A model generated the notes under the pieces. It had not been told where the DNA came from. It worked only from the letters and a program-made list of their open reading frames with translations, and searched no databases. A stretch of DNA of 64,000 nt from the NCBI GenBank assembly GCA_951799405.1, contig OX637359.1:3716201-3780200 (forward strand). Reading direction: 5' to 3'. How positions within the stretch are numbered: position 1 is the stretch's first letter; each line of letters begins with the position of its first letter. The position numbers were made by a program, and so were the translations under genes. Shown piece by piece: positions 41,120 to 52,595 of the stretch. The DNA is from Agapetus fuscipes (Eukaryota; Arthropoda; Insecta; Trichoptera; Glossosomatidae).

Positions 41120-41370
41120 TTCTTGACTTATAGGTGGGTATGAATCTGACCACCCATACTGTAAAAATTGGATCACTTTGCCAATGTCACCCCTGTTTCA
41201 GGGAAGGTCGGCAAAAAGGGTTTATGTTCATTTGAGGTTGGCTTTTAATTTGTAAGTACTCATTCAGCATTTGTAAGCGTGAACTTACATGTGTCTGTTT
41301 GTGGGTATACATTTGATATGAGTCTTGAATGTTAATATATCTTTGCAACTAAATAATAGATAATAGAGAT
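41120..41370 (+). mobile_element. LINE-A 3' tail block
   Basis: TTCTTGACTTATAGGTGGGT to CTTTGCAACTAAATAATAGA. The start is at the common boundary. Confidence 0.72.
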
Positions 41371-41371
41371 T

Positions 41372-41670
41372 ATAAATATCGTACGAGAGCCTAAGCACGC
41401 TGGTGTGTCGAACACTCTGGTATTGGAACAATGCTCTGCTACCATTTACAAGAAGTATCTACCATGTTCTAGAACACGCAAGAATCGTCTCTGCCGCCCA
41501 TATTTATACGAGCAAAGATTCTGTGGGAGAGCCGCAGTCGCCTGAAACATTGTAACGCGAAGACATATGCTAGAACGAGAAGAGTAAACAGTACTGGGCA
41601 ACCAATATTGTGCAAAATAAATCTTGTTAAATAAATAAATCTCAATTTAATTAAAAGAACGCCAGTACAA
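41372..41670 (+). mobile_element. LTR-like block, family 1
   Basis: CGTACGAGAGCCTAAGCACG, ATATTTATACGAGCAAAGAT and TTAAATAAATAAATCTC match 9551 and 10258. Confidence 0.42.
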
Positions 41671-41699
41671 TTATAAAAATATCTTTACTTTAACGGTAT

Positions 41700-41830
41700 C
41701 TGTTTTGATGAAATATCCTGACTTATACCTCCTCCTCTCGTCACAAAAAGGACAACTCGTAGAACGGCTCACACCCATCCCTTTGCAGTCGGTATCAAAA
41801 CTATGAGAACTTGATGTTTTAACGACTCGA
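41700..41830 (+). mobile_element. LINE-B fragment
   Basis: TATACCTCCTCCTCTCGTCA, GACAACTCGTAGAACGGCTC and CATCCCTTTGCAGTCGGTAT match 1735-1810 and 29590-29660. Confidence 0.55.
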
Positions 41831-41928
41831 CGACTACGAGTTACCGGTATTTTTTTCTATTTGTGTGCGTACACTGTTTGTAGAAAAGAATAACAATGAA
41901 GTGACATAGTGACATGACAAGATGACTT

Positions 41929-42258
41929 GGACCGGTCCGTAGTCCGTAGTGGCAACACTTCGGACTCGTAAATGGAAGGTTGTGGATTCGGATCCCGGCG
42001 GAGCACAAAAATATACCATTTATATTTCGAATGTGCTCTTCGCTGGGTTGAAAAAAATTCATAAAAACCTTTACCAATGACCGGTCACCAAAGGTCCATG
42101 CAGCCTGACAGCAACTGGGTCTTGCTTGAGTATTGACGCTTTGTAGCGACGACCAAGCTCGTACACCTCTGCGGCACTACAACAAGTGTCATAGACCCCT
42201 AGAGTCTTTAGAATCTAGGGAGTCTCCCGCACAGGATTTCTTAAAAAAAAAAAAAAAG
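41929..42258 (+). mobile_element. SINE-2 with LINE-B tail
   Basis: It begins ACTTGGACCGGTCCGTAGTC, i.e. just after where a 5S head would end, with a duplicated CCGTAGT in the head. The tail CACCTCTGCGGCAC..GGATTTCTT is followed by 15 A. Confidence 0.82.
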
Positions 42259-42529
42259 ACTCGAGAGTGCAGAGAGAAAAATGTGTATCAATTCTGGCTT
42301 CCAACGGTACTTTAAAAATAGTATACATAAGACTTGGAAAAATACAGCTTTGAATGAGCGTTCACTTGCTGTAAGGTATTTAAGGTGTAAAAGGTGTTAA
42401 AATATTTTAAATTTCACTTTTATTCGTTTAACTTTGTATGAGGCCAACACTTTACTCCGTGTTACATCTATTTGCATAGTAATTTACATTGACGTAGCTC
42501 ATTTCGGAGCTGGCTTTGTTCTGAAAGCG

Positions 42530-42680
42530 ATGAAAGGAGGAAGGGATGAAACAAGGCGGGGCAGGACACAACAGCACAGTGACAAAACAATGCATGACAT
42601 TACATCACATGAACAAACACCCCGTGACAAAACATCACAATGACTAAACATCACATGACAAAAAGAAACAAACAGAAAAA
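42530..42680 (+). repeat. Degenerate ACAAAACATCACA repeat
   Basis: Irregular copies of TGACAAAACATCACAATG. The inverse motif fills 43130-43297 and 43690-43800, so the two clusters form a loose inverted pair around a MITE-F copy (42885-43130). Confidence 0.6.
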
Positions 42681-42884
42681 AACAAAATGTACCATAAACG
42701 TCATATGAAAATACTTGTACATATGTAATTAAGCTATCTCACCTGCAAAAAATATTGCATACTGCATAATCCCATTGCCACCCCTGGTTGTAGGGAGAGA
42801 CGGTATAAGTTGCAAAATAAATACACGGACATATTTGGTTTTCGTGATTTGACAAACGCTTTCAAAAATACATGCATATCGCCA

Positions 42885-43130
42885 CCTTGAAGGTAAAACT
42901 AAATAAGTGCTAATTCACTGATTTGTGAAATCGTGAATAAAACATTATATTGGGTGTAACTTCTCATAGTACGAGTACTTATAATTATAAGGCAGTGATC
43001 ATGAAGAGGTTCGGAATCTAAGCTAGAGGAATTTTACACTTTTGTAGTGTTTTCTCTCGTGGAAAATAGGGAAAAAGGTGCATTTATCTGAGAAACCCAT
43101 TTTTATATTAAATAGTATTTTCTGTGTTTT
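42885..43130. mobile_element. MITE-F copy
   Basis: GAAGGTAAAACTAAATAAGT at the left, TTTTACACTTTTGTAGTGTT and AAAAGGTGCATTTATCTGAG inside, as in 30408-30655 and 49345-49540. Confidence 0.62.
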
Positions 43131-43293
43131 TGTATCATTGTGATATACCTACTCTGATTGGATGTTTTGTAATTGTGATGTTTAATCATGGTGATGTTTT
43201 TACATGTTCTTGTATCATTGTGATATAATGTCATGTGATGATCTGCCATTGTGATGTTTATTCATTGTGATATACTGTAATGTGATGTTTTGT

Positions 43294-43297
<4 letters not shown>

Positions 43298-43377
<80 letters not shown>

Positions 43378-43686
43378 AATCCTGTGCGGGAGACTCCCTA
43401 GATTCTAAAGACTCTAGGGGTCTATGACACTTGTTGTAGTGCCGCAGAGGTGTACGAGCTTGGTCGTCACTACAAAGCGCCAATACTCAAGCAAGACCCA
43501 GTTGCTGTGAGGCTGGATGGACCTTTGGTGACCGGTCATTGGTAAAGGTTTATGAATTTTTCAACCCAGCAAAGAGCACATTCGAAATATAAATGGTATA
43601 TTTTTGTGCTCCGCCGGGATCCGAATCCACAACCTTCCATTTACGAGTCCGAAGTGTTGCCACTACGGACTACGGACCGGTCCAAG
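43298..43686 (-). mobile_element. SINE-2 with LINE-B tail and 76-base poly(A), apparently young
   Basis: On the minus strand: head TTGGACCGGTCCGTAGTCCG, intact body and tail, then about 76 uninterrupted A. The pure long tail and intact sequence suggest a recent insertion into the TGATGTTTTGTCAT repeat. Confidence 0.85.
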
Positions 43687-44174
43687 TGGTCATTGTGATG
43701 TTTAATCATTGTGCTGTATTTTTCTGTGTTGTTTTATCGTTGTGAAATAGTATATATTGTTGTGTGATGTTTCGTCGCTGTGCTGTTCTATCACGGAACC
43801 AAAATGAGAAAAGGGTGAAAGAAGCAAGGGTTGAAAGAATGGAAATGAAAGAAGAGGTATGAAGGCTTCTCCTTTACCCCAACCCTTAACTCGTGACACA
43901 TCATCAATTTGAACCCCGGCGCTTCTGAGTGTACACATAAGGAGAAACGAAAATCCTCGGAAAAAAGAGAGACCTTAGACCCATTTAAAGCATTGTTAAA
44001 ACAAGGTTTTTCATCAGACGAACTCAAAGGTTTATTTTCGTATTACTTGCTCGTAATTCCAGTTCCTAGAAGGACTACCTAGTTTATTTACTTTAAAAAA
44101 ATGCGTAACCTAGAAAATTTATTTTCCATTATTTTGTTGTTGGTAAAACGATATTTGGTTCTATATATCTTGCC

Positions 44175-45060
44175 TAGGGAATGCAATCTTGCAGCAAAAT
44201 CGCAATCTCGGTATTTGCGAGATTATTTAAATCCGATCTCGCGAGATCTCGGTATTTGCAAGATCTCGCATTTAGTGGCCACATGGTTACATTTTTTTGC
44301 TAAAAAGTGTCATTTTGCTTTAGGTTGACAAGAAAGTATATTAAAAAACTTTTATTGTGATTTTTTAGAATCAGAAATACAAGCTAATCAGAATCATAGA
44401 CTATCATTGAATATGTCAGTTAACTCATGGCATGGATTTTTGAAAAAAAAAAACTCCTTAAGGAGCATAGAATGTCAATCGTGGCATCAGATAATCTGCT
44501 TCTTACGTGAGACAATACGTAGCCTGCTGAAAAAAATGCCCTCTCAGATTCCACGCTCGTCGGCACTATTGTCACCAGACTATCATAGGCATACTGTTAA
44601 TATCTTCCTCTTGATCCGCCATATTCAAAGAGGTGCATTTTTTTTTTGATGTTGGATTCTAGGGTCGACATTGAAGTGTGCATTGGAACTGTTGTAGAGC
44701 GTTTACAAAATTTCAGGGTATTTTCCAACTCTTCCTGAAGTGATTGGTTAAAGAGCCGCCGCTGTGTTTAAAGCTGCAAGTTTCTAGCAGAGACTGCAGA
44801 GAGTGGCACGTTGTCATCTTTGTCGAGTTGTATTAACACACAAGTAGATTGGGTAGGTGTAGGAGCAAGAGAGGCAACACCAACAGCATTGCGTCCACCC
44901 GCGTCGTCACTCGCGCGCTGATAGCTCACGTGGCGCGCTGTCGCTTGATCTCGCAAATCTTGCGAGATCTCGCACTGTTTTCGATGCGAGATTGGTCTTT
45001 CAAGATTGATGCGAGATCTCGGTATTTCAAGATCTCGGAATACCGAGATTGCATTCCCAA
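44175..45060. mobile_element. hAT element with decayed transposase
   Basis: TAGGGAATGCAATCTTGC and GAGATTGCATTCCCAA are inverted ends with TCGGTATTTGCGAGAT-type subterminal repeats. ATCTTGCC (44167-44174) and GTCTTGCC (45061-45068) match at 7 of 8, the size of a hAT duplication. The target is itself a SINE-1 copy (its end ACTATATATCTTGCC on the left, CGCGTTATCACCGAAGGAGT on the right). Confidence 0.75.
44430..44600 (-). pseudogene. hAT transposase C-terminal (dimerisation) remnant
   Basis: The minus strand reads TIVPTSVESERAF, then after an A-run frameshift SAGYVLSHVRSRLSDATIDI and LCSLRSFF. This is the conserved C-terminal pattern of hAT transposases (P-x-S-x-x-S-E-R-x-F-S, then R-x-R-L, then L-x-x-L). 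The rest of the gene is missing or unreadable. Confidence 0.75.
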
Positions 45061-45325
45061 GTCTTGCCGCGTTATCACCGAAGGAGTCGCATGTGACGAT
45101 CGGCACCCTTTTAATTTTACAGGTAAGAGGGCCGGCCTTACGTCAACAATTTCAGTTGAAATAAGGCTTCCGTTGGGCATCGAATTTGCCTTATTCAAAC
45201 AAGCGCATGTTCCAACCCCGCGTGCGCCGTGTCCTATCGACAATAACTTTTACCGCGGTTCAACAGATGCCATTGAGTAATTATTAGTTAATAATTCATT
45301 TTAATACTTAATAATGAATTATTAA
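45061..45325. mobile_element. SINE-1 remainder and SINE-3 fragment
   Basis: 45061-45170 is the minus-strand SINE-1 end split by the hAT element. 45235-45325 matches the SINE-3 body (GTTCAACAGATGCCATTGAG, TAATAATGAATTATTAA). Confidence 0.6.
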
Positions 45326-45334
45326 TTCCAAATA

Positions 45335-45940
45335 TCTATAATCTAAGTTGCAAAGATAAATCAACAGTTAAAATTCATATTAAATGTATGCCTACAAACA
45401 GGCGTGTGTAAGTTCGCGCTTGCAAATGATGAGTGCATAAAACGCAACTACGCAACTACGCAACTACGCAACTAAGCTACACATATGGTGTAACTCCTTG
45501 CCGCGTTATCCCCGAAGGGGTCGCATGTGGCGAGTTGAACCTATTTATTTTTACAGGTAAGGGGGCCGGCCTTACGCCAACCACTTCAGTTAAAGTGGAG
45601 GTTTCCCAGCTCCCGAGAGTGCTGGTACTCATTTCTTGTGAAGGCTGAGTAAACCTTGCCGGTATTTTATTTTGGGGTTTGAAATAAACACCGAAACGGG
45701 AAATCATTTCTGACACCCTTGGTGGGATTCGAACCCGAGCTTTCGGCATGGAATGCAAGCACTCTACCACCTGAGCTATCGACCGGACATACTAACAAAT
45801 TAAAAAACAAACAAACTTCAAATAAACATAAGTCCTACAACTTTTGCGCATCTTCCCTGAAACATCGGTGACATTGGCAAAGTGAACCATTTTTTTACAG
45901 CATGGGTGGTCAGCTTCATACTAACATATACCTCAAGGGA
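45335..45940 (-). mobile_element. LINE-A 3' tail block split by SINE-1
   Basis: Block parts at 45335-45440 and 45790-45940 flank a near-complete minus-strand SINE-1 (45440-45787, box B GGGTTCGAATCCCACC). CGCAACTA is repeated at the SINE-1 end. From 45945 to 46390 I recognise nothing. Confidence 0.75.
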
Positions 45941-46394
45941 TATTCGATAATGTTGAAATTTGTGCCCATGTTTCTAGGAATGAAAAATACGTCGGTGAAT
46001 TGCATTGCTCATCACAAATCTATTTTTCTCAGTTTTATTTCAATGGTTCATAAAACTTTCTACAATCAACCATGCAGTTACTCTTTACCCTTCAATTTGT
46101 ATCGGAAAACTGCGTTTATGTCAAAAAAAGTATAATTCATTTTATGATTGAACGGAAAATCCCCAGATTTTTTCCGGCGTTTCGCCAAAAAGCCCGGAGC
46201 TCTGGCAATTATAGACGAACGAGGAACAAATGTAGCCGGCACCTTTATTTCCCCTTGGCCAATTTATTGGGAAAACCTTGTAGGGCGAGAAAGGAGATTG
46301 GAGTGTAAGATGCTGGTAATAGTGATAGTCTAATATGTATTGGTAGTTCGGGGCCTCTAATATCGCCTTTGTCGAGTGGGTGATTCGTTTATTT

Positions 46395-46745
46395 GGTCCA
46401 TTCGTACCTTTCATGGTCTTTCTCTACCACGACGTCTATCAACTCTTGCAATGTAAACTTGCTTCGTCAGTCTTAAATCATTCATTCTCTCCACATGTCC
46501 AAACCATCGTGATGAACTTATGCGGGTTCTATCTATGATCTATAATCTATAATCTAAGATGCAAAGATATGTCAACATTTAAGGCTCATATTAAATGCGT
46601 GTAAACAGACAGGCACATGCAGGTTCGCGCCTACACATTTTGAATGTGTGCATACAAATAAACAAAAACTCACATGAAAATAAACCTTGCAACTCCTACC
46701 GCTTTTCTCTGAAACCGGTGGGGCAGTGGTAATAGTGAACCGATT
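46395..46745 (-). mobile_element. LINE-A C-terminal fragment and tail block
   Basis: 46395-46520 on the minus strand resembles the GHMERMNE..RGRERPWK portion (decayed). 46540-46745 is an older tail block ending GCATCTTAGATTATAGATTA. Confidence 0.6.
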
Positions 46746-46809
46746 TAATTTCATTAAACCAACCAATTCAACTGAACCAATTCAATTTGATTAAAAAAAC
46801 GATAATTAA

Positions 46810-47140
46810 TTTTGCACCATTTATTTCTTCACTTTCGGTTCAGATACAGAGTCTCATTACACTTGTTCAATACAACGGTCAGTTGGGTATTCCTCTACAG
46901 AGAGCTTTGGTCCTTATTTCATAGCAAGAATAAGGATCGTTCTCGAATCATTGAGAATTGGCACATGCGAGACTCAACTAGAACATCCGATCAAACACTC
47001 GAGCAATCTCGAACAATGCAAATCAATATCAAATACAAATTATAAGTATCTAACATCTCTTTATTTCTAGAGAGACTTCAAAGACTTTATTATTAACTCA
47101 CTCAGTCAAACAAAACACACAATAACATATTCTTAACATT
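46810..47140 (-). mobile_element. LTR-like block, family 3
   Basis: On the minus strand, GAGTTAATAATAAAGTCTTT, TCTCTCTAGAAATAAAGAGA and ATTGAACAAGTGTAATGAGA match 20040-20375 and 54395-54720. Confidence 0.45.
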
Positions 47141-47159
47141 TTTTTTAACATCAATTTCT

Positions 47160-47905
47160 CTTGTAGCACATTATTTTCTGTTTGTGTGTTAAAAAGTAAA
47201 AACACAAGTTTTTAGCTATTAGCCATAAGTTATTTGGGTAGTTGGCGCTATTCGTGCCCCAGAGGAGAATTGTGTAGACTGATGGGTCTGAAGAGCAGTC
47301 AGTCTTTTTTGTCCTCTTTACCTTTGCAAATTGGAACAATGACTGCCTTCCTCCAGTCCACCAATAGTTATAATTCATACATCCTTAAATTTTTAAAACA
47401 TCAGCTTAATGTGTCCTAATCAGGGAGTTGACATGTTAAGGGGGCGCGCATTATCCTCGTTAAGTTATTTAGGTTGTTAGTGCTTATTAGCGCCTCATTG
47501 TTTCCCTTTACCTTTGAAAATGGGAACAATGACTGCCTGCCTCCAGTCTATCAATAGTTATAATTCATACATCTTTAAATTTTTAAAACATCAGCTTAAT
47601 ATGTCCTAATCAGGGAGTTGACATGTTAAGGGGGTGCGCATTATCCTCGTTAAGTTATTTAGGTTGTTAGTGCTTATTAGCGCCTCATTGTTTCCCTTTA
47701 CCTTTGAAAATGGGAACAATGACTGCCTTCCTCCAGTCCATCGACACTTATAATTCATACATCGTTAAATTTTTAAAACATCAGCTTAATGTGTCCTAAT
47801 CAGGGAGTTGACATGTTAAGGGGGCGCACATTATCCTCGTTAAGTTATTTAGGTAGTTAGTGCTTATTAGTGCCCCCGGGGAGGCCGGAGCTGCGACCCC
47901 GTTTA
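47160..47905 (-). repeat. 190-bp tandem repeat made from a LINE reverse-transcriptase fragment
   Basis: Units recur with a period of 190 bp (CAGCTTAATGTGTCC-type word near 47401, 47591 and 47781). In each the minus strand encodes DWRKAVIVPICKGK or its decayed form, a motif found at the N-terminal side of non-LTR reverse transcriptases. Four partial or complete copies. Confidence 0.75.
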
Positions 47906-48234
47906 TCCCTTAAATAATAAATACACACTATCTCATACGGACACACCTCAGTATTCCTACGTTTCAATCTACGACTACGTTTATTTATCTTGTGTGCAGA
48001 TGTGCAAAACTCAAATTAAATTGCGTGCCAAATGATATTTTTTAAGCTTAAACGGTGCTATTCTTAGACATTTTAGTCGTCCGTTGAGCCCACGCTTTGA
48101 CAAACTTCCACGAAAGTAGAAGAAGAGGGAGGAGGGTCTTAAACGCACTCGATCTTAGATACAAGCTACCGTATAAGTGCATATTGTTTTTATCCATCTT
48201 GTTGACTTTATGAAAAAAAATGTATTTTTTTGAT

Positions 48235-48400
48235 CTTGCAAAAAAACTGGCAAGGCTTACCCAGCCCCCACTTCCCTGAAGTGGTTGGCGTAAGGCCGGC
48301 CCCCTTACCTGTAAAAATAAATAGGTTCACTCGCCATATCGCCTCACACTCGCCACCTACAAGAAGTTACACTATATGTGTAGTTTAGTTGCGTTTATCA
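48235..48400 (+). mobile_element. SINE-1 3' half
   Basis: AAACTGGCAAGGCTTACCCA, AAGGCCGGCCCCCTTACCTG, ACACTATATGTGTAGTTTAG. It abuts the leader of an LTR element. Confidence 0.75.
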
Positions 48401-48420
48401 AATCTTGTGAGAGCTGCGCG

Positions 48421-48438
48421 GCCCCACGTTGGGCGCCA
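48421..48438 (-). promoter_or_regulatory. LTR-retrotransposon primer binding site (tRNA-Lys-CTT type)
   Basis: The minus strand reads TGGCGCCCAACGTGGGGC, the complement of the 18 bases at the 3' end of a eukaryotic lysine tRNA (CUU anticodon) including CCA. It lies three bases after an LTR-like end CCCTCACA. Confidence 0.75.
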
Positions 48439-48441
48439 AAA

Positions 48442-48700
48442 TGTGAGGGTTTTTCCACTGACAGATGAACGACACAATGTTAATACAACAACCACATTAA
48501 ATGTTTACTTTATTAGTTTCACAATTACAATAACCACAACACAATAATATTTGTCATCATAATTTACACCAGCTTGTGGTGTTCCCACCAGGGAAGCTTC
48601 TTCTGTCCTTTTGCATTCTTTTGTTTTCCTTTTTTTTATTCAAATTCAAATATAATGTTCCATTCCACTAAACAAACACATTCATCTTGTTACAAGGTTG
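48442..48700 (-). mobile_element. LTR of a retrotransposon (5' LTR side), truncated
   Basis: The end TCACA at 48442 precedes the primer site. AATAAAGTAAAC on the minus strand is a likely poly(A) signal. The LTR start is not certain, and gag-pol is absent because SINE-1 sequence begins within 25 bases of the primer site. From 48700 to 49185 nothing more is recognised. Confidence 0.55.
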
Positions 48701-49187
48701 ATACTTATGAGGTTGACCACCCATACCGTAACAATTGTTTGACTTTCCCAGTTTCAGGATAAAGCGGAAAGAGTTTTTATTTATTTATTTTTATTTCTTT
48801 ATTTATTTAATTATGAAATATGAAAGAGCCGCTGGGAAGTGTCTTAAGTCACGCAATTTTAATACTCGGAATAAAAACAGATTCAATCCATATCATTATT
48901 CATTGCTTTGGACTTCGTAGTTTTTTGTTAACATGAATATTGAGACGTTCACCAACCTGCCTCATATTCACAAACGTTAATTTTACGCAATATATCCCGC
49001 TCTGTCGTCAGGTTTTCAGATAAATCAGGATTAACCCTTGACGATCGTATGCGCATACCCTCACTCATACAGCATCCATTGACACAATAAAACGTGGGGA
49101 GAAAAAGTGAATTCGTTATTCAAATTTCGAATTAACACATTTTCGAATTTATTAACAAAAACGATGTTAAGAATTTGTCAAACAGCG

Positions 49188-49335
49188 CTGGAAGTCTCAT
49201 CACCACGATAATTCTTATCGGTAATATTTGTATGAATGAATCTGTTCACTTGCGGCCATCTTGAATTGACAGGTCTTCATACAAATATTACCGATATTCG
49301 GTAGGTAAGAATTACCGTGGGGATGAGACTTCTAG
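49188..49335. mobile_element. MITE-G
   Basis: CTGGAAGTCTCATCACCACG and GTGGGGATGAGACTTCTAG are inverted ends, as in the copy at 14151-14306. Confidence 0.7.
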
Positions 49336-49344
49336 CCCAGGAAG

Positions 49345-49725
49345 CGATTTGAGAAATCGTGGATTAAACATTCTATTAGGTGTAACTTTTCATAGTGAGT
49401 GAAATAATTATTAAGAAGTGTTCATGGAAAACTTATAAAATACAAGATTTTCACACTTTTGCAGTGTTTTCTCACGTAGAAAAGGGAAAAATATGTGCAT
49501 TTATTTGAGAAACCGATGTAAGCTTAATTTTTTTTTAATAGATTTGTGGAAAGGAATGCCATCCACCAACCTATTTTGCCTGGCCAGTTGTCTTCATGCG
49601 AAAGCAGATGCTTTGTGTGCATGCAATGGCATCTGTTGAACCAGGGTCGAAGTTATGGTCAAGTGGGCTAGACGCAATATTCTAATAATATGTCACTTAT
49701 TCAGTTTTACCTTTAAAGCATCAAT
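49345..49725. mobile_element. MITE-F interrupted by SINE-3
   Basis: The MITE-F halves 49345-49540 and 49684-49725 (TAATATGTCACTTATTCAGT) flank a minus-strand SINE-3 (49541-49683; GTGGAAAGGAATGCCATCCA, TGAACCAGGGTCGAAGTTAT). From 49730 to 50390 nothing is recognised. Confidence 0.65.
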
Positions 49726-50394
49726 TTGTAAAATAACTAAGCAATCCACGGTTTCACCGAGTCAGATCTTTACTTTAAACAAAATAAGGATTATACCATC
49801 GAATAAACCAATTTTCGAATCTTCATATTCGAATTAGTTGTAACGTTTCACCACTCCATCCGTAGAGCTTCCTCAGATGTCTCTATTGAACTCTGCCCTT
49901 CCACGCACGCACACAACACAATATGTGCCCTCTCTTAATATTGTTCACCCAGTACGACGCCTTATTCTACAGAGGTCATATGAGACATCTGTGCTTTGTA
50001 AGTCAAAGCTGATAGTTTTGTTTTTCCAAAAATGTATCAAACTTAAAACACTCGCTAGAGGCGCTGTCTCAATTTCCGTATATTTTTGGATAAACGCTAT
50101 GGTTCATTTGAAAAGTGATTGTATGTACTAGGAAAACTAAAATCAGATTATATTGTTGTAGCCCTGTAACACGTTTTTATAACAAATCTTAAGGTTATTA
50201 TGACACGTTCTTTGCTAACATTTAATCCGTAAGTGATCCAAGGATTAACTGTTTTTGTATTTAATCAAAATTGTTTCCTCTCCACCTAATTTCACTGAAG
50301 AGGGCAGCACCCTTATTCGTAACAATAAATAGGTCCCGAATCGTCACATTCAACAAACCTCGGAGATAACGCAGGAAAGGAATTTATTTGAGTC

Positions 50395-51030
50395 GTGTTT
50401 GTCGTTTACTCAATTGATAGAATGCTTGCGTTCTATGCCAGAGATCTCGGGTTCCTTTTATCACCGAGGGTGTCAAAAATGATTTCCCGTTTCGCTGTTT
50501 ATTTCAAAACCCAAAATGAAATACCGGCAAGGTTTATTCAGCCTTCACAAGAAATGAGAACCAGCCCCCAGCAGCTGGGAAACCCTGACTTCAACTGAAA
50601 TTGGTTGGTGTGAGGCCGGCCCCTTACTCGTATAAATAAATAGGTTCCGAATCGCTATATGCGAAACCCTTTGGGAGTAACGTAGGCAAGAAGCCATACT
50701 GTATGTGTAGCTAAGTTGCGTTTTTTTTGGAAGAAATCCTATGCGGGAGACTCCCTAGTTTTCGAAGATTCTTCTTGAGAAGGTATTTGCCACAAAGATG
50801 TTGAGACGAGCTTGGTCGTCGCTTCAAAGCGCCAATTCTCAAGCAAACCCAGTTGCTTTAAGGCTGGATGGACCTTTTTTGGGTCTTTTGTAAGGTGGTA
50901 TGAATTTTTCAATCTAGCGAGGAGCATATTTGAAAATATAAATGGCATATTTTTTTGTGCTCCGCCGGGAATCGAACCCACAACCTTCTATTTACGAGTC
51001 TGAAGTGTTACCACTGGACTACGGACAGGT
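50395..51030. mobile_element. SINE-1 (+) meeting SINE-2 (-)
   Basis: 50395-50720 is SINE-1 (head TACTCAATTGATAGAATG). 50735-51030 is a minus-strand SINE-2 with a LINE-B tail (AAGAAATCCTATGCGGGAGA) and head TAGTCCAGTGGTAACACTTC. Confidence 0.75.
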
Positions 51031-51069
51031 CGTTTGCGTTAATGAGTCGTTTTCTGGAAGGTTTTTTGT

Positions 51070-51295
51070 ACCCTCAGTAAGAGTTGCAAAATATTAATCA
51101 GTGATTTCCCCCAAATTCTGCCGTTTTTGTTTCTTACACTTTATGGTCTTAGCAAAAGCGTTACAGTGATGAAGAAAATCAAGTTCAAGCAAACAAAAAC
51201 GGCAGATTTTGGAGAAAACCACTCTTTAATACTTTCCGTAAACTTTCATTTTCTCAAGGTTTGCAACATGTACTTAATGTACTGTACTTGAAGTA
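51070..51295. mobile_element. TA-MITE-2
   Basis: CCCTCAGTAAGAGTTGC at the left. The centre has CTGCCGTTTTTGTTTCTTAC and its complement AAACAAAAACGGCAG. From 51300 to 51795 nothing is recognised. Confidence 0.65.
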
Positions 51296-51799
51296 AATAA
51301 ACTTAACCATAGAGGGTAAGGTACCGAGATGATCCGCAAGAGAGCCTCACAAAACGATGGCTCGGTGGTCCACTAAACACTGCATCCGACTGCTATTTAA
51401 TGTCCAGGTTATTTCCCCATAAATTCCGTGTAACTCTGCAGTTACAAAGCGGTGTACCTCGGCATGCCATAAAGGCTTGCTTGTTTTCCTTTAATGGTAG
51501 TCTATTTCTCATGCTTATCCAGTGTGAGTTATTGAGAATTTTATTTCATTGTGGAGATTCTGCGGTCGTTAAACAGGTAGATACGAGTAGCATAAATTAT
51601 CAATGCGAAAAATGCACTGAAGTACGGAATCTAGACGAATCGTTCCTCCAGTGCTTGTTTAGCTTATCCACCTATAATTCAAAGATGACCTCTCGATGAA
51701 ATTGTCTTTAGAATCGCATTTAACACAATCGAGCTAAAAAAATGTAAAACACGCTTATGTGAGAATAGCTTTAAATATTTTCACAACCAATCGGCTGAC

Positions 51800-51960
51800 C
51801 AGTGACCAACCATGCGGCAGAAAATGGTTCACTTTGCCTATGTCATACCCTGTTTCAGAGAAGGTCGGTAAGAGTTGCAGGGTGTATGTTCATTTGAGAT
51901 TTGAGTTTTTATGTTGTAGGTTCACATGCGGCATGTGCAAGCGCGAACTTATACGAGTGT
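51800..51960 (+). mobile_element. LINE-A 3' tail block, both ends short
   Basis: GAAAATGGTTCACTTTGCC through GTGCAAGCGCGAACTTATAC. Confidence 0.65.
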
Positions 51961-52156
51961 TGTGATTTTAGTTGAGTTCTTTTATTTAAACTGCAATATA
52001 TTTTTTTAAATTTTATTTTACACAATGTCGATTTACAATTTACTGATTTCTACTTCTTGGTTTATCGACTTTACGGCTCAGTGTGTTTCAATCGACGCTT
52101 GTCTCTCACACGTTTGCGGTCCAAATATATATTAAGTCAAAGCGGACGTTTCTTAC

Positions 52157-52258
52157 CTGTTCTCGATATCTCGAACATAGTAGATGATACCAGAGCGTTG
52201 TTCCACCAGCATGATTAGAATCACGTATGCACCAATACTAATACGCTTGTAACACTTG
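52157..52258 (-). other. Candidate exon, unassigned
   Basis: A minus-strand frame reads CYKRISIGAYVILIMLVEQR and SGIIYYVRDIENR, and ends AACAG/GTAAGA, a strong donor. The 5' border is unclear because a LINE-A tail piece starts at about 52260. Its open frame leaves in phase 2, so it cannot join exon 1 (entry phase 1) directly. It could be an exon of another gene, or chance. Confidence 0.3.
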
Positions 52259-52259
52259 C

Positions 52260-52595
52260 TGCTTGCGAGAGTGCATACAATATGAATCTCAAATGATTCA
52301 TATCTTTGCAACTTGGATTTAGATTTAGATTTAGAATGTCCAGCATTTATAAAACACATTGTAAATAATGTAAAAACCATACTGTAAAAAATGGTTCACT
52401 TTGCCAATGTCACCCCTGTGTCAAGAAAGGTCGGCAAAAGTTGTGGGGCTTCTGTTCATTTGAGGCTTGGATTTTATTTGTAATTACGCATTCAGCATTT
52501 GTAAGCGCGAACTACACGTGTTGGTTTGTGGGCATACATCTGAGAGCTTTAAATGAATATTGAATATATATCCTTGCAACTTAGATTATAGATTG
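52260..52595 (+). mobile_element. Two LINE-A tail pieces
   Basis: 52260-52335 is the end of one block with three GATTTA repeats. 52380-52595 is a nearly full second block ending CTTGCAACTTAGATTATAGA. From 52600 to 52895 nothing is recognised. Confidence 0.65.
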
